Source of the DNA: SBAX01 sp964646605
GTDB lineage: Bacteria > Planctomycetota > Phycisphaerae > UBA1845
Direction: 5' to 3'
DNA: 64,000 bases
Assembly: GCA_964646605.1 (NCBI GenBank)
Contig: CAZYEX010000161.1
Span: forward strand, 1-64,000
Of the stretch, positions 17,207 to 24,889 are shown one piece after another. Numbering within the stretch: the stretch's first letter is position 1; each line of letters begins with the position of its first letter. The notes under the pieces were generated by a model, which was not told the DNA's origin, ran no database searches, and was given only the letters and a program-made list of their open reading frames with translations. The translations under genes and the position numbers were made by a program.

Positions 17207-17224
17207 ACCCATTTTTCAATGGGT
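17207..17224. promoter_or_regulatory. Hairpin ACCCATT-TTTC-AATGGGT upstream of the cargo promoter
   Basis: A perfect 7-bp inverted repeat with a 4-base loop lies 23 bases before the -35 box of the cargo genes. It could be an operator for the Xre-type protein encoded two genes on, or a barrier to transcription. The sequence alone does not decide. Confidence 0.45.
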
Positions 17225-17246
17225 CACAAACCGGAACATTTTGCGC

Positions 17247-17275
17247 TTGACTTTGCGCAGGGGCACCATCATAAT
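17247..17275 (+). promoter_or_regulatory. Sigma-70-type promoter for the Xre-ImmA cargo operon
   Basis: TTGACT (17247-17252), a 17-bp spacer and CATAAT (17270-17275) make a near-consensus promoter. The ATG at 17284 is only 8 bases after the -10 box, so the transcript should be leaderless or nearly so. Confidence 0.65.
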
Positions 17276-17283
17276 ACGCGACC

Positions 17284-17970
17284 ATGAGAAAAGAAACTGA
17301 GGTTCAGAAGGCGGTGCGCGAAGTCCAGCCCTACGGCGGCCTTCTCGCAGATATCATCCAAGTGGCCAGCCGCTACGCGAAGGAAACAAACAAGCTGCTC
17401 GGTCCAGCCAACAAGATCGAGCGCGCGGGCGACATACATCGGGGAACTCGGACGGGACTCGAGTGCCTATGCGCCATGGAAAACTGCCCGATGGTGCTGC
17501 GGGAAGGCAACCGTAGCCCGGACCACCTAGTGTTCCGAGGCGCCTTTGCACTTCGGTGGGGGCATCGCATCGGCAAGAGAATCAGCCGCAACGATTCGAA
17601 TCCGACGCGCCAAATGCACGAGCAAGGGCTGCTTTCATGGAATGAATCAAGCGAATCGGCCGTAGCCGCCGGTGGCACAGGAATCGAGTGGGGGGTCGAG
17701 AAGACCCTCGGCGACCTTCTACTGCTGACCGTTTCGTACACGTTCGAAGACGACTTCACGTTAGCAAACAAGGCCCAGTGGTACGTTGGGCAGGTCGATC
17801 TCGTGCAAGAGCTGGCTGGCGACATTGAATTTCTGTGTAGTCCGTTCGCTACCTTCTCCGCGCCCAAAAAAGAAATCTGGACGGACGACCCCAAGGCCAT
17901 CGTGCGCGCTCGCCAGGGTGATGAAGAGCGTTGGGCCAAAGAACTGAATCGCATCCGTCGCGCCGGTTAA
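17284..17970 (+). CDS. Unrecognised cargo protein paired with Xre-ImmA
   Basis: I do not recognise this 228-residue protein. It is soluble, without signal peptide or membrane segment. The N-terminus (VQPYGGLLADIIQVASRYAK) is helical; the centre has scattered Cys and His and a stretch WGHRIGKRISRNDSN; the end is Lys/Arg-rich. It is followed 4 bases later by the Xre-ImmA/IrrE gene, and the two share one strong promoter. In many genomes Xre-ImmA proteins are encoded beside a toxin or stress effector, so a toxin, nuclease or signal-sensing role is possible but unproven. Both genes lie inside an IS1-type element. Confidence 0.75.
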   Translation: MRKETEVQKAVREVQPYGGLLADIIQVASRYAKETNKLLGPANKIERAGDIHRGTRTGLECLCAMENCPMVLREGNRSPDHLVFRGAFALRWGHRIGKRISRNDSNPTRQMHEQGLLSWNESSESAVAAGGTGIEWGVEKTLGDLLLLTVSYTFEDDFTLANKAQWYVGQVDLVQELAGDIEFLCSPFATFSAPKKEIWTDDPKAIVRARQGDEERWAKELNRIRRAG

Positions 17971-17974
17971 TCGC

Positions 17975-19048
17975 ATGCCCATCAATCCTGAGATGATCTC
18001 GGTCGGTCGGGATCTGCGAGAGTGGAGCCAGGGTGATCTTGCTAATGCAATCGGGGTCGCACGCACCACCATTAGCAAGTTTGAGATGCGTGCTCTTCCA
18101 TGCGACCGCGAGATTCCAAAAATAGCCGCAAGGCTCAACCTGCACCCCGATTTTTTCGAGCAGTTTGAGTCGATTCACGGCCTAGCTGGCGACTTCCTAT
18201 ACCGAAAGCGAGCGTATGTCCCCGCTCGGGTGAAACGTCGTGTCCAAGCGGAAGCCAACCTAAAGAAACTACAGGTCAAGCGTCTCTTGGAACATGTAGA
18301 GCTTGAGGCGGACCTTCGATTTCCGTTGATTCAGCCGGAAGAACGTAACGGTAATATCGAGATGATAGCTGCCGACGTGCGCGCTGCCTGGCGCGTGAAA
18401 CCCGGACCGATCCCAAATGTGACGAAGCTGATCGAGGCGGCGGGTGGTATTGTTTTCGTCATGGACCTGGGGACGGACCTAATCGACGGAACCAACATGA
18501 GACTCCCAGCGTTTCCTCCGCTCCTGTTCTTGAATGAAAATGTTGCTGGAGAGCGCCACCGATTCAATCTGGCGCATGAACTTGGGCATGTGGTTATGCA
18601 TGCATCGGTGTCTCTCGGCGACGCGGAAGACGAGGCGTATCGTTTCGCTTCGGAACTCTTAATGCCACGGTCCCAGATCAAGTCCGATCTTCGACAGCTC
18701 GACTTGGCCGCTGCGGCCCGCTTGAAAACTTTCTGGGGCGCATCAATGGCGGCGATCATTAAGCGAGCGCACGACCTGGAGGTGATCTCCAACGCAAAGT
18801 ATCGTCGGCTCTTCCAATCTTTGAATGCTCAAGACCTGCGCGTTGTGGAGCCGCTGCCATTGCCATTCGAACAGCCCTCGGCATTCGAGAACATGAAGGC
18901 CGTATGCCGAAATGCGTGCGGACTCTCAGAAGACGATATGACCCGTTTGCTCTTTACGGATCGACTTGGACCCATGGAGGCGGTCCAAGAGACTAAATTG
19001 CGAATCGCAACTCCGAATCTTTTCGAGGAGGAATCCGCTGAGCAGTAG
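17975..19048 (+). CDS. Xre-family regulator fused to ImmA/IrrE metallopeptidase
   Basis: The 357-residue protein starts with an Xre/Cro helix-turn-helix (about 5-60: LREWSQGDLANAIGVARTTI). An ImmA/IrrE (COG2856/DUF955) domain follows, with the zinc motif HELGH (His201, Glu202, His205) in FNLAHELGHVVMH, then EDEAYRFASELLMP, the usual third-ligand region. Relatives cleave a bound repressor (ImmA, IrrE/PprI) or act as self-regulating antitoxins. It is translationally close to the unknown gene at 17284 (4-base gap). It probably represses the shared promoter and may control or neutralise its partner. Confidence 0.9.
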   Translation: MPINPEMISVGRDLREWSQGDLANAIGVARTTISKFEMRALPCDREIPKIAARLNLHPDFFEQFESIHGLAGDFLYRKRAYVPARVKRRVQAEANLKKLQVKRLLEHVELEADLRFPLIQPEERNGNIEMIAADVRAAWRVKPGPIPNVTKLIEAAGGIVFVMDLGTDLIDGTNMRLPAFPPLLFLNENVAGERHRFNLAHELGHVVMHASVSLGDAEDEAYRFASELLMPRSQIKSDLRQLDLAAAARLKTFWGASMAAIIKRAHDLEVISNAKYRRLFQSLNAQDLRVVEPLPLPFEQPSAFENMKAVCRNACGLSEDDMTRLLFTDRLGPMEAVQETKLRIATPNLFEEESAEQ

Positions 19049-19052
19049 GCCC

Positions 19053-19313
19053 CTATCCCCAGCGCTTCTTCGCGGCCTTCTTGGCGATTTCCTTACGTCG
19101 CTTGGCCGAGAGTTTCGCCGCCCGCGCCTTGCCGCCCTTGGACGCACCCAGCTTGCTGAGCGCCACCGCGGCGGGATTGCGGGTGTCGGGTTCGGCTGGT
19201 TCCTCGGGTTTTTCTAGCAGTCCGCCGGACAACTTCTCACCGGTCGCTTGCTCGACAATCGACCGTGCGACCTCGGTTACGTCTCGGCGTTTCTTCTTGC
19301 GTTGCTTGCCCAT
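19053..19313 (-). CDS. Small Lys/Arg/Ala-rich basic protein
   Basis: The 86-residue product begins MGKQRKKKRRDVTEVARSIV and ends in a strongly basic NPAAVALSKLGASKGGKARA...KKRWG tail. This small family is widespread and of unknown function; the composition is histone-like and may bind nucleic acid. ATG 19313 is chosen because TATAAT lies 6 bases upstream on the minus strand, again implying a leaderless transcript. It is convergent with the Xre-ImmA gene (stops 4 bases apart) and lies inside the right end of the transposon, so it is probably cargo. Confidence 0.7.
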   Translation of the reverse strand: MGKQRKKKRRDVTEVARSIVEQATGEKLSGGLLEKPEEPAEPDTRNPAAVALSKLGASKGGKARAAKLSAKRRKEIAKKAAKKRWG

Positions 19314-19356
19314 GCAAGCATTATACCATGCTGTCAAGCGCTACGTGAGCGCCACA

Positions 19357-19370
19357 CGTTACCAGTACCG
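19357..19370 (-). repeat. Right terminal inverted repeat of the IS1-type element
   Basis: CGTTACCAGTACCG is the exact reverse complement of the left end (16260-16273), and TTTCTT follows at 19371-19376 as the direct repeat. Confidence 0.82.
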
Positions 19371-19451
19371 TTTCTTTCCGCTCTCTTGTCATTTTACTCA
19401 AGGTCGGCGAACATTCCGCCGCTTCCTCGCGGAGCATGGAGAGCGAAAGCG

Positions 19452-20633
19452 ATGAAACTTTCCAAACGGGTGACGGCCTTGGCGGAGTCGGCGACGCTGG
19501 CGGTGTCGGCCAAGGCGGCGCGATTGAAGGCCGAGGGCGTGGACGTGGTCAGCTTCGGCGCCGGCGAGCCAGACTTTGACACTCCCGCGCACATTCGCCG
19601 GGCGGGGCTCGGCGCCCTCGAGGCCGGACAGACGCGCTATCCCAGTCCCGCCCACGGGCTCCTCGCGGCGCGAAAGGCCGTGTGCGACAGTCTCCTCCGC
19701 GATTCCAAGCTGCATTACGATCCTGACCAAGTGATGATCACTTCGGGCGGGAAAGACGCCGCCTATCTCGCCTTCCACGCCCTGCTCGATCCGGGAGACG
19801 AGGTGGTCATCCCCAAGCCGTATTGGGTCAGTTACCCGGAAATGGTTCGCCTGACCGGGGCGGTGCCCGTGTTCGTGGTCGGACCGCGAGAACGAGACTA
19901 CAAGCTCAGCCCCGAACTGCTGCGTACGGTGTTGACTCCGCGTACCCGGATGTTCGTTTTCAATTCGCCCTCCAACCCCAGCGGAGTCACCTACGACCCG
20001 GAGGAGGTTCGGCAACTCGCGCATGCCCTGCAGGAACATGACCTCATCGTGCTGGCCGACGAAATCTACGACCGGCTTTTGTACGGCGATCAGAAGACCA
20101 TCAGCTACGCGAGCGTGAGTGACCGGGCGTACGCCCAGACGCTCACCTGCAACAGCGCGTCGAAGACCTATGCCATGCCCGGTTGGCGCTTGGGATACAC
20201 AGCCGGGCCGGTGGAGATCATCAAGGCCATGGCCAAGCTCCAGTCCCAGTCCACCAGCGGGGCGGCTACGTTCTCGCAGCTCGCCTACGCCGCGGCGCTC
20301 GCCGGCGATCAATCATGCGTGGAGACGATGCGTGCGGAGTTCGAGCGAAGAGGTCGGCATATGTGGACGCGGTTGACCTCCATGCCCGACGTGCAATGTC
20401 CCAAGCCCACCGGCGCGTTTTACTGTTTCCCGGACGTTTCGAAGACCTATCCGCGACTGGGGGTGAGCGGCTCCATCGAGTTCGCCGGGCGGTTGTTGGA
20501 TGAGGCGCGGGTCGCGGTCGTCCCCGGCGTCGCCTTTGGGATGGATGGACATGTGCGTTTGTCCTTCGCCACGAACATGGCCTCAATCGACAAGGGGTTG
20601 GACCGCCTCGAGCAGTTCCTGCGCCGCGCCTGA
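19452..20633 (+). CDS. Class I aspartate-type aminotransferase
   Basis: The 393-residue PLP enzyme of the AspB/AAT-Ib type shows VDVVSFGAGEPDFDTP near the N-terminus, NSPSNPSGVTYD, LADEIYDRL and the Lys of the internal aldimine in NSASKTYAMPGWRLGY. The C-terminal Arg that binds the substrate carboxylate lies in DGHVRLSFAT. It should transfer the amino group between aspartate and 2-oxoglutarate or a close relative. ATG 19452 follows GGAGAG; an earlier in-frame start would run back across the transposon end and is not supported. Confidence 0.92.
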   Translation: MKLSKRVTALAESATLAVSAKAARLKAEGVDVVSFGAGEPDFDTPAHIRRAGLGALEAGQTRYPSPAHGLLAARKAVCDSLLRDSKLHYDPDQVMITSGGKDAAYLAFHALLDPGDEVVIPKPYWVSYPEMVRLTGAVPVFVVGPRERDYKLSPELLRTVLTPRTRMFVFNSPSNPSGVTYDPEEVRQLAHALQEHDLIVLADEIYDRLLYGDQKTISYASVSDRAYAQTLTCNSASKTYAMPGWRLGYTAGPVEIIKAMAKLQSQSTSGAATFSQLAYAAALAGDQSCVETMRAEFERRGRHMWTRLTSMPDVQCPKPTGAFYCFPDVSKTYPRLGVSGSIEFAGRLLDEARVAVVPGVAFGMDGHVRLSFATNMASIDKGLDRLEQFLRRA

Positions 20634-20654
20634 GGGGCCGAGAAGGTTCGTTCC

Positions 20655-21152
20655 GTGGCCGACAACGCGACGACAGGCGCCCGGCGGGAGTTCACCTTCG
20701 GTGACCTCGACGCCGTCCTGCGCGAAGTACAGCGCCTGCGCCGCGGGCATCGGACTCTGCGCAACTGGACGTTGGCGCAAGTCTGTCGGCATCTGGCGGA
20801 CACGATTCACGCTTCCATCGACGGGTTTGACCTGCGCCGCCATCGAATCAAGCGCTGGTTTTTCCGCCGACCTCTGCTGGCGTACACGTATCGCTTCGGC
20901 ATCCCCGCGGGGTACACGGTGGACCCAAAGCTCACTCCACCGGCCGGGGTGGACCTGGAGGCCTCGCACACCCGCCTCGAACAGGCGATTCGGCGCTACC
21001 AAACGCATGGCGGACCGTTGCACCCTCATCCCCTGTTCGGACGGCTCTCGCGGGCGGGCTGGGATCGTATGCATCGTTTCCATTGTGCCCACCACTTGAG
21101 TTTCGTCCTGCCCGACGACGTGATCACGGTCCGCGATGGAAGGGCTTCCTGA
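20655..21152 (+). CDS. DUF1569 (DinB-like) protein
   Basis: The 165-residue protein has the DUF1569 layout: NWTLAQVCRHLADTIHASIDG, a middle with basic residues, and an end with HPLFGRLSRAGWDRMHRFHCAHHLSFV. This family belongs to the DinB-like four-helix metal-binding superfamily; the His residues (HLAD, HRFHCAHH) could bind a metal. Its function is unknown. It follows the aminotransferase by about 20 bases, probably as one transcript. Confidence 0.8.
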   Translation: MADNATTGARREFTFGDLDAVLREVQRLRRGHRTLRNWTLAQVCRHLADTIHASIDGFDLRRHRIKRWFFRRPLLAYTYRFGIPAGYTVDPKLTPPAGVDLEASHTRLEQAIRRYQTHGGPLHPHPLFGRLSRAGWDRMHRFHCAHHLSFVLPDDVITVRDGRAS

Positions 21153-21227
21153 GCGGCGAAAAATTGGTATGGTGAAGGGACCGGGTGTCTTTGACCTTGG
21201 CGCAAGCGGACGAAGGGAGATCAACGC

Positions 21228-21707
21228 ATGAGAGCAACAAGAGCGGCTTGGATAATGGGACTGATCGGCGCTGTGATCGTGGGCCTGTGGACGGCCTCGG
21301 GGCAAGTACGTGGACAGGCGACGGAAAAACGACCGGCTAAAACGGGAGCTGTGCGACCGCCGACCGTCGGCGAACGTCCTCCCAAGGAGGTGACGCTCGC
21401 CGGCCGAGTGGTGAGCCTGCACCAGTACATGACGGGGCGCGACTCGCCGGATACGGCCAAGGCGATGGCCGATGGGATCCGTGCGGGCGGCGCGGCGGCT
21501 CTTGAAACGCCGTCCGGTCTGGTCATCGTAGGGCAAGGAAACACCTCGGCTATTCGAGTGCTCCTACCGCTTGCCTACCAACAGGTCGAAGCCCACGGCA
21601 AACTCTATGAAAAGGGCGGCGTCAAATTCCTGGACCTCGACACCGTTCATGCCGCGGAGGCCGAGGCGGATGATGAAGAAGAGGAGGAAGAGGAAGGCGA
21701 CGAGTGA
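21228..21707 (+). CDS. Exported protein with acidic C-terminal tail
   Basis: The 159-residue product begins with a signal peptide (MRATRAAWIMGLIGAVIVGLWTASGQ). A small beta-type domain follows (VTLAGRVVSLHQYMTG ... VKFLDLDTV), and it ends with about 15 Glu/Asp residues. AAGGGAG precedes the ATG. I do not recognise the family. The domain resembles a small OB-like fold in character, but that is a guess. Confidence 0.65.
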   Translation: MRATRAAWIMGLIGAVIVGLWTASGQVRGQATEKRPAKTGAVRPPTVGERPPKEVTLAGRVVSLHQYMTGRDSPDTAKAMADGIRAGGAAALETPSGLVIVGQGNTSAIRVLLPLAYQQVEAHGKLYEKGGVKFLDLDTVHAAEAEADDEEEEEEEGDE

Positions 21708-21837
21708 CCGGTCCCACAGCCGATCGATCGCCGCACTTTCGCTTGACGGTCCACGTCCATCGAACTACGCTCTGTGGCTGGTGCCGCCGCGCCGCGAGCG
21801 GGGCGCCGACGCCCCGGATGGCCGGGGCCTCGACCTC

Positions 21838-21910
<73 letters not shown>

Positions 21911-21951
21911 GTGCCTAGAATCGCGGGACATGGCTTGTTTCCCCGCGCTGT

Positions 21952-22539
21952 CTAAGCCGTCGCCTGTTGGTCCTTCGGCGGCCTGCAACTCTGTGTGCGA
22001 GTGCCCACAGCAGCGCTTTCCTTGGGGTTCTCCGATGGGACCCTCCCCGCGCGGTCCCGCAAATCGTCGGGGGTCTTTAGGTAGTGCTTTCCCGCTACCC
22101 GTCCGCTGTGTCCGAGCCACGCATCGACGGCGTAAGCTGGGTACGTCTGTTTCCGTTCGGTAGCGCAGCTCCAGCGGAGGGTCTGGAACACGTCGCTCCA
22201 CGGTTCCATTTCGGCCCCTGTAACGATCGAACGCATGGCCCGGCGGAGATTGTTTCGGGAGAGTGCTACAACGGTTTGCCGGCCCTCCGGCGCCGCGTCA
22301 AAGGCATCCCGTAAGAGCTGCACGAGTTTGGCGGTAATCGGCAACGTTCGGCGTTCGTGACCGGCGTGTCTTTCGGTTTTGACCGATCGGACGTTCAACC
22401 GCTTGCGCTCCCAGTCCACGTCTGCCCATCTCAACACGTGTGGCTCCGACGGCATCCGAAGGCTGGCGAACCCAAACGCCGCCGAACAAGCCGTCATCAC
22501 CGATAACGAATTGCCCACCGGCTCATCCGGCAAGGCCAA
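21952..22539 (-). pseudogene. C-terminal remnant of a tyrosine recombinase (integrase)
   Basis: The translation contains LRWADVDWERKRLNVRS, which has the first catalytic Arg in the arrangement of phage-type integrases. FQTLRWSCATE, in place of the usual HDLRxT, and WLGHSGRVAGKHYLKT, with the C-terminal His and Tyr, follow. The N-terminal DNA-binding half (about 200 residues) is missing, and the segment stops just before the kinase gene. With tRNA-Phe next to it, this looks like the relic of an element integrated at that tRNA. A downstream tail of about 20 residues shows no conservation. Confidence 0.8.
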
Positions 22540-22599
22540 ACCGGAGGATGTTCCTCGTGGCGGCGCCCCGCTGCAATGGAGCGAAACAACGGCAGCGAA

Positions 22600-24066
22600 C
22601 TACGTACCGTTCGTCGGACAACCAAGAGCGCGCATTTCGCGGACGGGTACGCTTACGGTTACGCATGTGCCATGGCGCGGCGTGCTGTCAACATCGATCC
22701 GGCCGCCGTGAGCCTTTATGATCGACTGACAAATGGAAAGGCCCAGTCCCGCGCCTGGTGCCGACAGTGTCGATCGCGACGGGTCGACACGATAAAAGCG
22801 GTCGAACACTTTGGGCAACTCTTCTGCCGAGATACCGATCCCGGTGTCCGCCACTTGGATTCGTGCGCACCCGTTGCATTGCCCAACCGACACGCGAATC
22901 CGGCCCTGGGGCGGCGTGTACTTGATTGCGTTGTCCAGGAGGTTGCCGATCACTTGCCGCAGGCGTCCGTCATCTCCTTCGACGACGAATGGCTCGGGTT
23001 TCTCCACAATCAGCGATAGGCCCTTTTCCTCAGCCATGGGCGCGTAAAGGTCCGCAACGTCTACCAAGGCGGCATCGAGAGAAAAGGATTCGCACCGCAT
23101 GACCGCATCGCCCGAGTCGAGGCGAGCCAACAACAGCAAATCCTCGGCGATGCGTTGCAGACGCTCGTATTGCGAGATGCTTTCTTCGATGGTCTGTCGA
23201 AGCTCGTCCGTGGAGCGTGGTCGTGAGAGCACCACCTCTGCATTGCCGCGAAGTGCAGCCAGCGGCGTTCGCAATTCGTGAGAGGCATCGGCGGTGAACC
23301 GCTGAACCTTCTGAACCTGCTGCTCGATCCGATCCAGCATGCCGTTCAGCGTCTCGGCCAACTGGTCCATTTCGTCGCCGGTTCCCGACAGCGGGATGCG
23401 CGTACGCAAGTCGTGGGCCCCGATGTCTCGCGCCGTCCGCATGATGCGGCGGATGGGATGAAGACTCCGCCTGGCGAGAAAGCCCCCGGCGCCAACGGCG
23501 ATCAAGGGCGCGGCAAGAAACACGGCCAGACAAATCCGCTGGAACCTCGCCAGCGATTCCGTCATTTGGTCGAGCAGGTAGCTGCTCTGCGCCGTGCAAT
23601 GCCGCCCCTCCGCCGTTTGCACGCGAAGGCTGCACACACGATGTGCGTAGGGCCTGCCTGGGGGTTGAACCGTCTCGCAGCGGATGTATGGAGCGTCGTC
23701 GTCCCAGTCCGGCGGAGGTTTCCAGATTCCTCGAAGGTCATCCTCGACGGCGCTGCTCACGAGGACCACGCCTTGTTCATCCATCAGACGGAACCCGAGG
23801 TCATTCCGTGCGCGGACGCCCAGTTCCTGCTGTACGAAGGCTTGCAAGGCCAGGTCGTCGTCGGGATGCTCGTTCACCGTCAGCATGAACTCATGAATCT
23901 CGCCTTCCAGGAAAGCGTCGATCTGCGAGCGCATGGAAAAGAACACCCCCGCGTAGAGGGCGACGCTCACGACCGCGATCAGCAGCATGGTGAGCCCCGC
24001 GCCCCAAAGCGTCAGCCGCGCCCCGATCCCTGCAAGAAAGCGTTTACGCGTCGTTTCTGAGGACAT
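22600..24066 (-). CDS. Sensor histidine kinase, CusS-like
   Basis: From ATG 24066 the protein is 488 residues. It has two membrane segments (about 20-45 and 180-200) around a periplasmic sensor domain, a HAMP domain, the dimerisation motif FTADASHELRTPL with phospho-accepting His263, and an HATPase domain (NLLDNAIKYTPPQG, DTGIGIS, GAGLGLSI). Its start lies within the end of the response-regulator gene, so the pair is co-translated. The efflux operon on the other side of the regulator suggests it senses periplasmic metal ions, as CusS does. The sensor domain holds several Cys (RCETV, RVCSL, GRHCT), plausible metal ligands. Confidence 0.9.
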   Translation of the reverse strand: MSSETTRKRFLAGIGARLTLWGAGLTMLLIAVVSVALYAGVFFSMRSQIDAFLEGEIHEFMLTVNEHPDDDLALQAFVQQELGVRARNDLGFRLMDEQGVVLVSSAVEDDLRGIWKPPPDWDDDAPYIRCETVQPPGRPYAHRVCSLRVQTAEGRHCTAQSSYLLDQMTESLARFQRICLAVFLAAPLIAVGAGGFLARRSLHPIRRIMRTARDIGAHDLRTRIPLSGTGDEMDQLAETLNGMLDRIEQQVQKVQRFTADASHELRTPLAALRGNAEVVLSRPRSTDELRQTIEESISQYERLQRIAEDLLLLARLDSGDAVMRCESFSLDAALVDVADLYAPMAEEKGLSLIVEKPEPFVVEGDDGRLRQVIGNLLDNAIKYTPPQGRIRVSVGQCNGCARIQVADTGIGISAEELPKVFDRFYRVDPSRSTLSAPGAGLGLSICQSIIKAHGGRIDVDSTPRHGTCVTVSVPVREMRALGCPTNGT

Positions 24067-24739
24067 ATCCCACGCCACGAATGGTGTGAAGGAGCGGTCT
24101 GTCAAAGCCGTGATCTATTTTCCGCCGCAAGCGGTTGATGTGAACGTCCACGACGTTGGTTAGCGGGTCCTGGTGCATATCCCAAACATGTTCGAGAAGC
24201 ATGGTTCGGGTCAGCACGCGACCGGCGTTTCGGCCTAGGTACTCGACCATGGCAAACTCGCGCGGGGTCAGGTCCACGCGCTTGCCGGCCCGTGAAACGC
24301 CGCGTCTGAGCAGGTCGATGGCCATGTCACCGACGACGATCGGTTGGGTCGTTAAGCCCTCGCTGCGACGCAAAACGGCGTGAATCCGCGCGAACAGTTC
24401 CGTGAAGCTGAAGGGCTTGGCGAGATAGTCATCCGCACCGAGGTTCAGGCCCGTAACCCGATCTTCCACCGTGTCTCGCGCCGTGAGGCAGATGACCGGA
24501 GTCCGAATATCCCGTTCGCGAAGCTCGCGAAGAACGCCAAAGCCGTCCCGACCGGGCAGCATCACGTCCAGAATCATGACGTCGTAGGGTACCTCACACC
24601 CGAGGCGGAAGCCGTCGTGACCGTTTTGAGCAACATCCACGGCGCACGAAGCCTCGGTCAGCCCCTTCCTTACAAACGACGCGATACCCGGATCATCCTC
24701 GACGACGAGTACACGCACCTTGCAGACCCTTCCACTCAT
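24044..24739 (-). CDS. OmpR-family response regulator, CusR-like
   Basis: The receiver domain has the acidic pair in VLVVEDDPGI, phospho-acceptor Asp58 (MILDVMLPGRDG), LTARDT and the Lys in YLAKPFSF. The C-terminal winged helix ends in NVVDVHINRLRRKID and TIRGVGYVLR, typical of OmpR/PhoB regulators. ATG 24739 is taken as the start; an upstream ATG (24769) would add ten residues. It is divergent from the efflux operon, and a direct-repeat site between them (24810-24838) is a likely target. Confidence 0.92.
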   Translation of the reverse strand: MSGRVCKVRVLVVEDDPGIASFVRKGLTEASCAVDVAQNGHDGFRLGCEVPYDVMILDVMLPGRDGFGVLRELRERDIRTPVICLTARDTVEDRVTGLNLGADDYLAKPFSFTELFARIHAVLRRSEGLTTQPIVVGDMAIDLLRRGVSRAGKRVDLTPREFAMVEYLGRNAGRVLTRTMLLEHVWDMHQDPLTNVVDVHINRLRRKIDHGFDRPLLHTIRGVGYVLRNDA

Positions 24740-24809
24740 GACGGTCGGTCGTCGACCGTCGACCGGCAAATCGTACCGCGCCGCGAGTCGCCGGGCGAGG
24801 ACAGGGACA

Positions 24810-24838
24810 GATTACGGATTTGTAATCTTCTTGTAATC
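24810..24838 (+). promoter_or_regulatory. Probable response-regulator binding site
   Basis: TTGTAATC occurs at 24820-24827 and again at 24831-24838, an 11-bp period typical of OmpR-family tandem sites. The first copy also forms a perfect palindrome GATTAC-N6-GTAATC (24810-24827). The site lies between the divergent regulator and efflux genes in an otherwise GC-rich gap. Confidence 0.6.
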
Positions 24839-24889
24839 GACCGGAGGGCGCGTAGCGGTAACTTCCTGGGGTGAAGGAAAATTGAGGAT

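Larger units (their letters stand above)
16260..19370. mobile_element. IS1-type transposon of 3.1 kb with Xre-ImmA cargo
   Basis: Perfect 14-bp inverted repeats (16260-16273 and 19357-19370) are flanked outside by the same 6-bp direct repeat TTTCTT (16254-16259 and 19371-19376). Inside are a minus-strand IS1-type transposase next to the left end, an unrecognised protein, an Xre-ImmA/IrrE protein and a small basic protein. No other copy of the terminal repeat is visible just after the transposase gene. The unit therefore looks like one element with passenger genes and not an IS beside unrelated genes. The interior is visibly less GC-rich than its surroundings. The boundaries are seen directly; transposition as a unit is inferred. 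Confidence 0.8.
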
